This document shows, piece after piece, positions 42,347 through 50,986 of a DNA stretch of 64,000 nt. This DNA is from Flavobacterium humidisoli (GTDB lineage: Bacteria > Bacteroidota > Bacteroidia > Flavobacteriales > Flavobacteriaceae): NCBI RefSeq assembly GCF_023272795.1, contig NZ_CP096829.1, forward strand, positions 620,001 through 684,000, in the 5' to 3' direction. The notes under the pieces were generated by a model, which was not told the DNA's origin, did not search any database, and worked only from the letters and a program-made list of their open reading frames with translations. Numbering within the stretch: the first letter of the stretch is position 1; every line of letters starts with the position of its first letter. The translations under genes were made by a program, and so were the position numbers.

Positions 42347-44348
42347 AATCATGATTTGGGTTATATTTTAATTCAATATAAGTTGAAGTCCCTTTATCAA
42401 GGACAGAATCAATTTCTAATTTTCCGTTTAAAAAAGCCACACGGTTTTTAATATTTCGCAAGCCCATTCCGTCTCTTTTTTCTGCATATTCTACATTAAA
42501 ACCAATTCCATTATCTTCGACTGTTATAAAAAATACATCTTTATTTTGAGAGCAGGAAACTAAAATCTTAGAGGCTTTTGCATATTTTAAAGCATTATTT
42601 AAAAGTTCTTGAATAATCCTGAAAATCATAATTTTAATATGCTGTGGCAAAGTTGTTTTTTTAATCAAATACTGAAATTCAATTGTTGTTTCTGCTGTTG
42701 AATGAGAAACGCATAAATCCCTTAAAGCATGTTCAAGCCCTAATTTCATTAAACTTTCAGGCATTAAATTCTGAGAAATGTTACGAAGTTCTTTTATTGA
42801 ATCGTTCAGCATTCCGTTTATATTAGAAACGTTTTCATTATTTTCACGTTCAGCAAGATTCAAATGAATTTTCAATCCAGAAAGCATACTTCCGAGTCCG
42901 TCATGCAAATCTCTTGCAATTCTTTTTCGTTCAATTTCTTCTCCTTCAATCAAGGCATTTGAAACGGATAATTTCTGTTGATTCTCTAATGCCTCCAGTT
43001 CTTGTTTATGGTTTACTTCTTTTTGAAAACTTATCTTTTTCTGATAATTATTCCAACTCCACAAAAACAAAACAGTCAAAAACAATACAAACGAAAGCAC
43101 TGCAAAAAGCATCATATTCAAGCGATTATTATTAACCTGCAAAACCGCTTTTTCATTTTCGGATTGTAACAGACCGATTTTTTTTTCGCTTTCTGCTTTC
43201 TTATATTTTGCTTCGAGCTCAACAATTTCGCTTTTCAGTTTAGCATCGTTAAGGCTGTCATTTATTACGTTATACTTATTCGAATAATAATACGCTTTCG
43301 GATATTCTTTAGTCGCGTTGTAAACTTTAGACAACTCTTTGTAATAATTCTTTTTATCTACTATAAAAGGCGTTTTTGCTATTAGGTATTCCAAATTGCT
43401 TTTGGCTTTTCCGTAATTCTTCAGTTTAAAAAGCACTTCATATTCTGCAAATTTTAGTCTATTTACTGCAATCGCATTATTGTGATTTTCAGCAGATTTG
43501 ATTCCTTTTTCAAAACTTACTAATGCCTCATTATGCTTATTTTGTTTCGCATAATAAAGCCCTTCCGAATAAAAATAAGAATCATTTAGATTAGATTCTG
43601 GGTATTTTTCTAATGTCGCATAAGCCTTGTCCAGAATTTCTTTAGCATCATAAAAATGCTTTAGCTCCACTAAATTTTCTGCATTTATAATATACGTCTC
43701 CATCTTAGACTCAGCTAAAGTTGCTGATTTTTTCGTGGCATTTTCAATATATTTCTGCGCCTGATCTAGATATTCTGCTGCTTTTTCGCGCTCCTCATTA
43801 TTCATAAAAATAATGGCAACAGCTTTATTTAAAGCACTTATCAATTCGTAATCTCCACTTTTTTTAGCAATAGGAATTGCTTCGTTGACTAGCAATTTCA
43901 TATAAGCGTTTTCATTATTCCTCCTTTGCTGCATAATACCGTAGTTCTGAAGTATCACGGCACGAAGTTTATATGCTTCTTTATTACGATACTTTTTAAG
44001 TTTTGCGTTTGCATCTAGTAAAGCTTTTTCAAAACCTTCTAAATCGCCTTTTTCTATAAAGCTGTACGCATTGTAAAAAACAGAAGCATCTCTTAAAAAA
44101 GGAAATTTCACTTTTAGACGATTCGCTTGATCAAGATATGTCTTTGATTTTTCTGCATCTTGCGCCATTAAAAATAGTTTTGACAATCTGAAACTATTCA
44201 AACTTTTGACGCTGTCGGATTTTGTATTTTTTGTGATTTTAACAATACTGTCAATATAAATCGTATCATCATCTAATGAAAGAATTACTTGCGAACTGGA
44301 AATTGCAGTGAAAAATAAAAAAAAGAATAAGGCGTAGAGTTTCTTCAT
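42336..44348 (-). CDS. TPR-containing sensor histidine kinase (HisKA_3)
   Basis: A 670-residue hybrid-type sensor. It has a signal peptide (1-19), a periplasmic array of TPR-like helices (about 50-370; LSKLFLMAQDAEKSKTYLDQA, LISALNKAVAIIFMNNEEREKAAEYLDQA), one membrane helix (about 405-425) and a coiled coil. Next is the HisKA_3 dimerisation box RIARDLHDGLGSMLSG with the phospho-His near residue 480, and an HATPase domain (LLNNALKYAKAS, VEDNGIGFN). This layout is common in Bacteroidota and is thought to sense envelope proteins or peptides through the TPRs. The NarL-type regulator follows. A divergent lipoprotein starts 168 bases upstream. Confidence 0.92.
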   Translation of the reverse strand: MKKLYALFFFLFFTAISSSQVILSLDDDTIYIDSIVKITKNTKSDSVKSLNSFRLSKLFLMAQDAEKSKTYLDQANRLKVKFPFLRDASVFYNAYSFIEKGDLEGFEKALLDANAKLKKYRNKEAYKLRAVILQNYGIMQQRRNNENAYMKLLVNEAIPIAKKSGDYELISALNKAVAIIFMNNEEREKAAEYLDQAQKYIENATKKSATLAESKMETYIINAENLVELKHFYDAKEILDKAYATLEKYPESNLNDSYFYSEGLYYAKQNKHNEALVSFEKGIKSAENHNNAIAVNRLKFAEYEVLFKLKNYGKAKSNLEYLIAKTPFIVDKKNYYKELSKVYNATKEYPKAYYYSNKYNVINDSLNDAKLKSEIVELEAKYKKAESEKKIGLLQSENEKAVLQVNNNRLNMMLFAVLSFVLFLTVLFLWSWNNYQKKISFQKEVNHKQELEALENQQKLSVSNALIEGEEIERKRIARDLHDGLGSMLSGLKIHLNLAERENNENVSNINGMLNDSIKELRNISQNLMPESLMKLGLEHALRDLCVSHSTAETTIEFQYLIKKTTLPQHIKIMIFRIIQELLNNALKYAKASKILVSCSQNKDVFFITVEDNGIGFNVEYAEKRDGMGLRNIKNRVAFLNGKLEIDSVLDKGTSTYIELKYNPNHDYEV

Positions 44349-44515
44349 AAATGTGGCATTTACTCAAAGTTATTAAAGCTTAACGACTTTCAAAAAAAAA
44401 TCACTTGCTTTTACCTGATATCAGGTAATAAAAAATACATTTTATCAGGTATTGCCGTCCGCAGGATAAGCGTCTAACTTTGTTAAGTTATGAATTTTAA
44501 TTAAAGAATTTTATT

Positions 44516-44914
44516 ATGAAATCAATTTTGAAAACCTTAGCAATTGTAATGACTCTTGCTTTTACAGCAGTTTCTTGCAGCAGCGATAATGATGATAATG
44601 GCTCAGGAAGTGGATCAAGAGATGTTAAATATGAAATAACTGGAAATTATACAGGAACAGCTTCAGTTACTTACTTTGAAAAAGGAGGGAATGCATTAAA
44701 TGAAGACTTGACCAAACTTCCTTGGACTAAAGAATTTACTGCTGAAGCGAAATCTATGGGAGCATCATTAAGCGCCAGTGGATACGGTGGTGTCGCTGGA
44801 CAAACATTAACTGGAAAACTTTACGTTGGAGGAAAATTAGAGAATGAATTAACTGTGACAGCAAATAGCGACGGAATAATTGTATTATCTCTTACACCGT
44901 ACGTTTTTAAATAG
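44516..44914 (+). CDS. Small lipoprotein with MmpS-like domain
   Basis: A 132-residue protein with a lipobox ending at Cys21 (TAVSCSSD), an Asp/Ser/Gly linker, and a compact beta domain (about 37-132): VKYEITGNYTGTASVTYFEKG, LPWTKEFTAEAK, SLSASGYGG, GKLYVGGKL. The order of these motifs resembles the MmpS Ig-like fold known from actinobacterial transporter accessory proteins. No transporter is next to it. It is divergent from the TPR kinase and may be its target. Confidence 0.75.
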   Translation: MKSILKTLAIVMTLAFTAVSCSSDNDDNGSGSGSRDVKYEITGNYTGTASVTYFEKGGNALNEDLTKLPWTKEFTAEAKSMGASLSASGYGGVAGQTLTGKLYVGGKLENELTVTANSDGIIVLSLTPYVFK

Positions 44915-44948
44915 TTTAGAATTTAGATTTAAGTTTTTGGTAAAAAGA

Positions 44949-44988
44949 AAGCTTCGTAGAGGATTTTACGAAGCTTCTTTTTTTTTTT
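44949..44988 (+). terminator. Intrinsic terminator after the lipoprotein
   Basis: Perfect 10-bp stem AAGCTTCGTA / TACGAAGCTT (44949-44958 with 44967-44976), followed by about 11 T that run into the stop codon of the facing gene. Confidence 0.85.
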
Positions 44989-45583
44989 ATGATTTTAATT
45001 GATTGTTGACTTCTTCAAACTTTTCAATTAAGGTATTTATTTTTTCCTGCTGTTTTTTAATTTGTTTCGGACGAATGTAAAACCAATTGAACAACATCCA
45101 AAGCAAAGTGATTCCATACGTTAAACTTGCTCCTAAAGCACTCATTCTACTAGCGTATTCGTACATATATAAACAAATTCCAACTGTTAGCGCTATAAAG
45201 TAAAAACTCATCATTTTGGTTTGGAGAAACTGTTGCTTCTTTTTTATCGCAATCAGTTTTTGAAGGTATTCCTGATTGGTCTGTGTAGAATCTATATTTT
45301 TATAATCGCTCATTAACTTATTATAGACAAACACATAAACGACCATAGCAAGAATGGTAAGCACAATTCCGATTTTAGTCGAAATAAATTGTGGCTGATA
45401 ATATATCCAAATAAAAACAATAAAGAGACTTGTTACTGAAAGCATAATATTGATCATCCATAAACTACGCAAAGCCGCTTTTTTAAATTTAGTTAATCGC
45501 GCCAGCAAATCGGTCAGGTCTGGCTGACTTACGGATTGTTTTTTCCATAAATCTTTAAAATCTATATTATTATCGTTGTTCAT
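44987..45583 (-). CDS. Four-helix membrane protein, possible anti-sigma factor
   Basis: A 198-residue protein with a soluble N-terminus (1-40, FKDLWKKQSVSQPDL), four hydrophobic helices (about 43-62, 70-90, 125-143, 148-168) and a coiled C-terminal tail (IKKQQEKINTLIEKFEEV). It overlaps the ECF sigma gene by 14 bases, which suggests translational coupling, and it could hold the sigma factor at the membrane. It has no classic zinc-binding anti-sigma motif, so the role is inferred from position only. Confidence 0.65.
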   Translation of the reverse strand: MNNDNNIDFKDLWKKQSVSQPDLTDLLARLTKFKKAALRSLWMINIMLSVTSLFIVFIWIYYQPQFISTKIGIVLTILAMVVYVFVYNKLMSDYKNIDSTQTNQEYLQKLIAIKKKQQFLQTKMMSFYFIALTVGICLYMYEYASRMSALGASLTYGITLLWMLFNWFYIRPKQIKKQQEKINTLIEKFEEVNNQLKS

Positions 45584-46043
45584 TTTCTTTAAATTTTTGA
45601 GTCAGTTTTTCTTTTATTCTATGGATTTTCACTCTAACATTGGCTTCAGAAAGTCCGACAATTTTTGCGATTTCATTTTGTTTAATGTCTTCCAATTCTA
45701 ATGAAATAATAATACGATCGGTTTCCGGAAGCTCAGCAATACATTTATACAAGAATTGAATCTGAGGTTCTATCGAATGCTGTTTTTCTTCTGAAAGATG
45801 AATAGGAAGTTCTGATTTCGGAAAACGTTTTTGTTTTTCTATCTGCCTTAGACAGTTATTGGAAGCTATTCTGAAAATCCAAGTTCCAATAGCCGATTCG
45901 TTTCTAAAGGTTTCCAGCTTTTGCCAAACAATTATAAAAGTTTCCTGGGTCAAATCCTGAGCAGCATCATAATCATTCACGAAACCCATACAGAGCCTAA
46001 AAATTCGATCCCAATACATTTTGTAGATTTGTTCAAATTCCAT
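45570..46043 (-). CDS. ECF-type RNA polymerase sigma factor
   Basis: A 157-residue sigma-70 family factor. Region 2 (about 5-75) contains YKMYWDRIFRLCMGFVNDYDAAQDLTQETFIIVWQKLETF and WIFRIASNNCLRQIEKQKR. Region 4 (about 100-150) contains LPETDRIIISLELEDIKQNEIAKIVGLSEANVRVKIHRIKEKL, the DNA-binding HTH. ATG 46043 (MEFEQIYKMYWD) is used; the longer frame reads into the hydrolase gene. It sits between an alpha/beta hydrolase (5-base gap) and a four-helix membrane protein (14-base overlap), as one operon. Confidence 0.92.
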   Translation of the reverse strand: MEFEQIYKMYWDRIFRLCMGFVNDYDAAQDLTQETFIIVWQKLETFRNESAIGTWIFRIASNNCLRQIEKQKRFPKSELPIHLSEEKQHSIEPQIQFLYKCIAELPETDRIIISLELEDIKQNEIAKIVGLSEANVRVKIHRIKEKLTQKFKENEQR

Positions 46044-46048
46044 TCTTC

Positions 46049-46894
46049 CTATTTTAAAAAAGTGCTTAATTGCTCTAAGTACCAAGCTGTATCATCGTAC
46101 ATAATAAAATGCAGTCCATTAGTAGCGTATTTAAAATTGGCCGTTTTCAAATTTTTATACTGACCTTCTATAGTTGGTTTTAAATTTATAAAATAAGATT
46201 CTAATAAAATTAAAGCGGGACATTTAATCTGTGCAATTCTTTCTCTTAAATCAATATTATAAAAGTCGCAATACATTTGCCCAAAAGTTGTTCTATCTGA
46301 TTTTACACTCCAATCTACAACCATATCTAGCTTAGAAGCATCAGCCAAAAGTCTTGGCATTGTCTTTTTTTGCATATCATAAAACTGATCATTGGTCATT
46401 CCTGTCATCTGATTTACGGTTGAAGAACAATCGTTATCCATTTTTGATTTAAAAGCAGGATCACTTAAAGCTGCCAAACAAGGAAGCGCATCTACCACCA
46501 CAATTTTACTGATCAAATCTGGATAATCTGCTGCAATGGCAAGCGCTAATCCGCCACCCATGCTATGGCCAATTAAGATTGGTTTTTCAATATTATTTTC
46601 TTTGATATAATTGGCAATTCCATTCTTCCAGTTTTCGAATGAAGCATTCGGCTGTGGTTTTCTTCCAGCAAAACCAGCCATTGTAAGGGTATAGCAAGTG
46701 AATTTATTTTCAAATGTCGTTCTAGTTTCATTCCAAACATCTCCAGAAGATGCAAAACCAGGTATAAATATAATAGACTGTTCTCCATTTCCAGTTTTAA
46801 GAACTTCAAACGGAAATTGTTTTGTTTGTGCAAAAACATTTAGACATAGTGCTGAGAATAAGAATGCGATAATTAAGATGATATACTTTTTCAT
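46049..46894 (-). CDS. Secreted alpha/beta hydrolase
   Basis: A 281-residue protein with a signal peptide (1-23, ending VFAQ) and an alpha/beta-hydrolase fold. The nucleophile elbow is GHSMGGG with Ser111, the oxyanion region is FIPGFASSGDVW, and the catalytic His is probably in the C-terminal ATNGLHFIMYD. Substrate unknown (ester or amide). It is the first gene of the sigma-factor operon, so its presence in the periplasm may be linked to the stress that the sigma factor handles. ATG 46894 (MKKYIILIIAF) is preferred to an upstream TTG. Confidence 0.88.
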   Translation of the reverse strand: MKKYIILIIAFLFSALCLNVFAQTKQFPFEVLKTGNGEQSIIFIPGFASSGDVWNETRTTFENKFTCYTLTMAGFAGRKPQPNASFENWKNGIANYIKENNIEKPILIGHSMGGGLALAIAADYPDLISKIVVVDALPCLAALSDPAFKSKMDNDCSSTVNQMTGMTNDQFYDMQKKTMPRLLADASKLDMVVDWSVKSDRTTFGQMYCDFYNIDLRERIAQIKCPALILLESYFINLKPTIEGQYKNLKTANFKYATNGLHFIMYDDTAWYLEQLSTFLK

Positions 46895-47072
46895 TTTTAA
46901 TAGTTTTAAGTTGTTAATTAAATCGGATCCATGCTTTTGATACGGCAACTATTAAAATGTTACAACTTAATTTATTTTTTTAATGAAAAAATTTAAAATC
47001 CCAATGTTCGTGCGGGTTTTTAACCTCAAAGTAAACAAAGGTTTATGCAAGGAACGCTAGGGTGTTTTACGT

Positions 47073-47096
47073 GCAAAGGCACAAGGTCGCAAAGTT
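47073..47096. repeat. Three GCAAAGNN-type octamers
   Basis: GCAAAGGC, ACAAGGTC and GCAAAGTT follow each other at 8-nt spacing. This is another member of the 8-nt-period family, just before the long inverted repeat at 47109. Confidence 0.55.
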
Positions 47097-47108
47097 TTTT
47101 CCACAATC

Positions 47109-47210
47109 TTGTCATTTCGACGAAGGAGAAATCACACATATAGCTCGACAAAGATTGGCGATTTTCTATGCGGAGTTTCTAGTGTGATTTCTCCTTCGTC
47201 GAAATGACAA
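47109..47210. repeat. 102-bp element with perfect 29-bp inverted repeat
   Basis: Arms 47109-47137 and 47182-47210 are perfect 29-nt inverted copies beginning TTGTCATTTCGACGAAGG, around a 44-nt loop. It looks like a non-autonomous mobile or REP-type element. It sits in the 448-base gap (46895-47342) that also holds the octamers at 47073 and the element at 47274; no gene is seen there. Confidence 0.85.
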
Positions 47211-47273
47211 ACTATGCGTATTTTGGGTGAAATTTGTGGAAATTCGTTAATTCGTGGCAAAAAAAACAAGCAT

Positions 47274-47320
47274 AAAAAAAATCCCAAACCCCAATCGTAA
47301 AATTGGAATTTGGAATTTTT
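47274..47320 (-). terminator. Terminator-like ATTGGAATTTGG element of leuS
   Basis: Minus strand: AATTCCAAATTCCAAT pairs imperfectly with ATTGGGGTTTGGGATT (47280-47295 with 47302-47317), then an 8-T run (47274-47281). It lies 23 bases after the leuS stop. The same repeat occurs at 40083-40121 and 62738-62784. Confidence 0.65.
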
Positions 47321-47342
47321 AATATTGGAATTTTAAAAATAA

Positions 47343-50207
47343 TTAACCGACTAGATTAATTATTTTCCCAGGAACAATAATCACTTTATTTGGAGTTCTT
47401 CCTTCTAAGTGTTTTTGAGTTCTTTCGTCTTTCATTACGATTTCTTCGATTTGTTCTTTGGTTAAATCCAAAGGCAATTCGATAGTGAAACGCATTTTTC
47501 CGTTGAAAGAAACCGGATATTCTTTGTTAGTCTCTACTAAATGTTTTGCATCAAAAGCTGGAAAAGCAACTTCTGAAATTGAAGTTGTATGTCCTAACTG
47601 CGACCATAATTCTTCTGCGATATGCGGAGCATAAGGCGAAACTAAAATCGCTAATGGCTCTAAAATTGCTCTTGAATGACAGTTTTGAGAAGACAATTCG
47701 TTTACACAAATCATAAACTGAGAAACAGAAGTATTGAAAGAGAAATTCTCGATATCATCTGCTACTTTTTTGATTGTTTTATGCAATGATTTCAAATTGT
47801 CTTTTGTTGGTTCATCGTTGTTTACAATTAAACCATTATCATCAAAATACAATCTCCATAATTTTTTTAAGAAACCAAAAACTCCAGAAATTCCAGCGGT
47901 ATTCCAAGGTTTTGCTTGTTCTAATGGACCTAAAAACATTTCGTACAAACGCAATGTATCAGCTCCATATTCTGCACAAATATCATCTGGCGTTACAACA
48001 TTATAGTAGGATTTCGACATTTTTTCAACTTCGCGACCAACAATGTATTTTCCGTTTTCGTCAAAAATAAATTCAGCTGTATTGAAATCTTCTCTCCAAG
48101 CTTTGAACTTTTCAATATTCAATTCATCAGAAGAATTAACAAAATGAACATCAACGCGAATTGGCTGTACATTTTGACCTTCGATTTTATTTTTAGATAC
48201 AAAAGTATTTGTTCCTTCCAATCTGTAAACATAAGCTGTAGTTCCCAAAATCATTCCCTGATTGATCAGTTTTTTGAATGGTTCTTCAGTCGGAGCAAAA
48301 CCTTTGTCTTTTAAGAATTTGTTCCAGAAACGAGAATACAATAAGTGACCTGTTGCGTGCTCACTTCCACCAATGTATAAATCTACATTTTCCCAATAAG
48401 CCAATGCTTCTTTACTTGCAAATTCATTTTCGTTATGCGCATCCATATAACGCATCCAGTACCATGAACTTCCTGCCCATCCTGGCATTGTATTTAACTC
48501 CAAAGGAAAAATTGAAACATTGTCAACTAAATCTGTATTAACAACTTTATTTTGTTTTGTATCCCAAGCCCAAACAGCTGCGTTTCCTAATGGAGGCAAT
48601 CCGTCTTCTGTAGGTAAATATTTTTCTACTTCCGGTAAAATAATTGGCAAATGCTGTGCATCAATCATTTTTGGAAGACCATTAACATAATAAACTGGGA
48701 AAGGTTCACCCCAATAACGCTGACGAGAGAAAACAGCATCACGCAAACGGTAATTTGTTTTACCAGTTCCTTGACTAATTTTTTCTAATTCTGCAATTGC
48801 TTTTTGAGTTGCCTCTTTATAATTTAACCCGTTTAAGAAATCAGAATTTGCGATTTCAACATTGTCTTTAGAACCGTAAGCCGCTTCAGAAATATCAACA
48901 TTCGCAAAGATATTTTTAATTTCAGGCATTCCGTTTTGTCCTTTAAAGAAATTAGCAAAAGCGTAATCTCTTTCGTCTCCGCAAGGAACCGCCATTACAG
49001 CACCTGTTCCGTAACCAGCCAAAACATAATCCCCAATCCAAACCGGAATTGGTTCTTTTGTAAATGGATGTTCAGCATAAGCTCCTGTAAACACTCCAGA
49101 AATCGTTTTTACATCGGCCATACGCTCACGCTCTGAACGTTTTGCCGTTTTTTCGATATACGCTTCAACTGCTTCTTTTTGCTCTGGAGTTGTAATTTTA
49201 GCTACCAAATCATGTTCTGGAGCCAAAGTCATAAAAGTAACTCCAAAAATAGTATCAGGTCTTGTTGTAAAAACTTCTATAACTTCTTTATGATCTTTCA
49301 CATTAAAAGTCACCAAAGCACCTACCGATTTCCCGATCCAGTTACGTTGGCTCTCTTTTATAGACTCACTCCAATCAATATCATTTAAACCTTGAAGCAA
49401 GCGTTCGGCATAAGCAGAAATTCGCATACTCCATTGTGTCATTTTTTTTCTTATAACAGGAAAGCCTCCGCGTTCTGAAACTCCGTTTACAATTTCATCA
49501 TTTGCCAAAACAGTTCCTAAGCCTGGACACCAGTTTACTTCGGTTTCGGCCAAATACGTCATTCTGTATTGCAACAAGATTTTTTCTTTTTGATCTTCAG
49601 AATAAGAATTCCATTCGTCGGCAGTAAAAATTGCTACGTTGTCATCGCAAACTGCCTCAACCAATGCATTTCCGCTTTCTTCAAAAACGGTTACTAATTC
49701 TGAAATATCAAAAGCCTGCCCTTGTTTTCTGCAATACCAAGAATTGAACAATTGGATAAAAATCCATTGTGTATGTTTATAATAATCAGGATTTGATGTA
49801 CGCACTTCACGCGCCCAATCAAATGAGAATCCTATTTTATCTAATTGTTTTCTGTATCCTGCAATCTGTTTTCCTTCTTTGTCTACTCCACCATCAATAT
49901 TTACGCGTGTTGTATCTTCAGGACGCTGTCCTGTCTGAATCGCATATTGTTCTGCTGGCAATCCGAAACTATCGTAACCCATTGGATGCAAAACATTGAA
50001 ACCTTGATGTCTTTTGAAACGAGAATACACATCTGAAGCTATATAACCCAGCGGATGCCCAACGTGTAATCCTGCTCCAGACGGGTAAGGAAACATATCG
50101 AGAACATAATGTTTCGGTTTTTCAGAGTTGTTCTTTGCTGCAAAAGTTTGATTTTCTGCCCAATATTTTTGCCATTTGGCTTCAATTTCGTTTGGATTGT
50201 ACTTCAT
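47343..50207 (-). CDS. leuS: Leucyl-tRNA synthetase
   Basis: Charges tRNA-Leu. The 954-residue class I synthetase has the HIGH motif in PYPSGAGLHVGHPLGY (His48-His51), the large CP1 editing domain (about 240-450, with TTRPDTIFGVTFMTLAP and GYGTGAVMAVPCGDERDYAF), the zinc-less WxGxxEH region, KMSKS in VEKMSKSYYNVV, and the C-terminal anticodon-binding region ending GKIINLVG. Length fits Bacteroidota LeuS. The 8-nt CTAAG array lies in its 5' untranslated leader. No frameshift is seen. Confidence 0.97.
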   Translation of the reverse strand: MKYNPNEIEAKWQKYWAENQTFAAKNNSEKPKHYVLDMFPYPSGAGLHVGHPLGYIASDVYSRFKRHQGFNVLHPMGYDSFGLPAEQYAIQTGQRPEDTTRVNIDGGVDKEGKQIAGYRKQLDKIGFSFDWAREVRTSNPDYYKHTQWIFIQLFNSWYCRKQGQAFDISELVTVFEESGNALVEAVCDDNVAIFTADEWNSYSEDQKEKILLQYRMTYLAETEVNWCPGLGTVLANDEIVNGVSERGGFPVIRKKMTQWSMRISAYAERLLQGLNDIDWSESIKESQRNWIGKSVGALVTFNVKDHKEVIEVFTTRPDTIFGVTFMTLAPEHDLVAKITTPEQKEAVEAYIEKTAKRSERERMADVKTISGVFTGAYAEHPFTKEPIPVWIGDYVLAGYGTGAVMAVPCGDERDYAFANFFKGQNGMPEIKNIFANVDISEAAYGSKDNVEIANSDFLNGLNYKEATQKAIAELEKISQGTGKTNYRLRDAVFSRQRYWGEPFPVYYVNGLPKMIDAQHLPIILPEVEKYLPTEDGLPPLGNAAVWAWDTKQNKVVNTDLVDNVSIFPLELNTMPGWAGSSWYWMRYMDAHNENEFASKEALAYWENVDLYIGGSEHATGHLLYSRFWNKFLKDKGFAPTEEPFKKLINQGMILGTTAYVYRLEGTNTFVSKNKIEGQNVQPIRVDVHFVNSSDELNIEKFKAWREDFNTAEFIFDENGKYIVGREVEKMSKSYYNVVTPDDICAEYGADTLRLYEMFLGPLEQAKPWNTAGISGVFGFLKKLWRLYFDDNGLIVNNDEPTKDNLKSLHKTIKKVADDIENFSFNTSVSQFMICVNELSSQNCHSRAILEPLAILVSPYAPHIAEELWSQLGHTTSISEVAFPAFDAKHLVETNKEYPVSFNGKMRFTIELPLDLTKEQIEEIVMKDERTQKHLEGRTPNKVIIVPGKIINLVG

Positions 50208-50209
50208 TT

Positions 50210-50248
50210 CTAAGTGACTAAGATTCTAAGTTACTAAGGTTCTAAGGC
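50210..50248. repeat. Five CTAAGNNN octamers in the leuS leader
   Basis: CTAAG begins at 50210, 50218, 50226, 50234 and 50242, exactly 8 nt apart. They lie 3 bases upstream of the leuS start codon, between it and the promoter, so they are in the mRNA leader. Confidence 0.8.
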
Positions 50249-50273
50249 TTTTCACTAAATTAATTATTAGCCG

Positions 50274-50303
50274 CAAATTTACATTTATTGTGGTTTGTAC
50301 CAA
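50274..50303 (-). promoter_or_regulatory. Promoter of leuS (TTG-N19-TAAATTTG)
   Basis: Minus strand: TTG (50301-50303) and TAAATTTG (50274-50281) are separated by 19 nt, matching the -33/-7 consensus, about 67 nt before the ATG. The CTAAG array lies in between. Confidence 0.6.
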
Positions 50304-50338
50304 AGCTATTTCATTGACAAACAAATAAAATAACAAAT

Positions 50339-50389
50339 TACGTATTTTATATTAAGTAAAAATACTTATGTTTACAATACCAATACGTA
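50339..50389. promoter_or_regulatory. Nested inverted repeats between leuS and the ModE-like gene
   Basis: TACGTATT (50339-50346) / AATACGTA (50382-50389) enclose TAAGTA (50353-50358) / TACTTA (50363-50368). The site lies about 90 bases upstream of the ModE-like gene and could be an operator for its own control. This is a candidate only. Confidence 0.4.
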
Positions 50390-50477
50390 GTTTTAAATTG
50401 TTTTTAGATTAACTTTCAGCATAATGAGAGAATCAATTTACAGAAAATAGCTATTTTTACAAATAAGCAATAATTAA

Positions 50478-50825
50478 ATGAGCAGCAACAAAAAATATTC
50501 GATTGAAGTCCGTGTTTGGATTGAAGAAACTGAAGGTGCATTTCTTGGAATTGGAAAAATCTGGCTTCTTGAAAATATCAAGAAAACGGGATCCATTACC
50601 AATGCTGCTAAAGAAATGAAAATGGCGTATCGTCAGGCTTGGCAATTGGTTGAAGAAATGAATCAGCGAGCAGAAAAACCATTAGTAGAAAAACTTCTCG
50701 GCGGAAAAGGCGGAGGAGGTGCACGATTAACCGATGCTGGAGAAAGAGCCATTACTGTTTTTTATGAAGTTGAAAAACGTATTAAAGATTTTGCTCAAAA
50801 AGAAACTCAGAATCTCAAATTTTAA
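50478..50825 (+). CDS. ModE-like winged-helix regulator without molybdate domain
   Basis: A 115-residue protein that is only the DNA-binding domain of ModE. It shows IWLLENIKKTGSITNAAKEMKMAYRQAWQLVEEMNQ and the diagnostic GGKGGGGARLTDAGE (75-89), followed by a helical tail. E. coli ModE has a C-terminal pair of Mop/TOBE domains that bind molybdate, and these are missing, so this protein must sense through the DNA-binding domain, a partner, or not at all. It lies 161 bases upstream of a TonB receptor and an SUOX-fold lipoprotein on the same strand. ATG 50478 is clear. Confidence 0.9.
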   Translation: MSSNKKYSIEVRVWIEETEGAFLGIGKIWLLENIKKTGSITNAAKEMKMAYRQAWQLVEEMNQRAEKPLVEKLLGGKGGGGARLTDAGERAITVFYEVEKRIKDFAQKETQNLKF

Positions 50826-50942
50826 AAATAAACATTTAAACACATAGAATCATAGCTCTAATTACTTTAAAAAAAGGCGTTTCACTCATTTTTTATGTGT
50901 TAAAAAAATAACCGACTAAACCAAAATCATTTTTTTTAACCA

Positions 50943-50968
50943 TCAGTATTCATTTTAAAACATACTGA
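50943..50968 (+). promoter_or_regulatory. Candidate operator TCAGTAT-N12-ATACTGA
   Basis: A perfect 7-nt dyad with half-sites 50943-50949 and 50962-50968, 18 nt before the receptor ATG. It is a plausible site for the ModE-like protein. A second dyad, AACACATA (50839-50846) / TATGTGTT (50894-50901), lies further upstream. No clear -7 box is visible. Confidence 0.4.
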
Positions 50969-50986
50969 GTTTAGCAGCCAAAAACC

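Noticed and set aside
46895..46948. Extended start of the alpha/beta hydrolase
   Set aside because: It begins with TTG and would bury the signal peptide at residue 19; ATG 46894 gives a normal signal sequence.
50210..50248. CRISPR array
   Set aside because: Units are 8 nt with no spacers of CRISPR length and no cas genes; it is a short tandem array.
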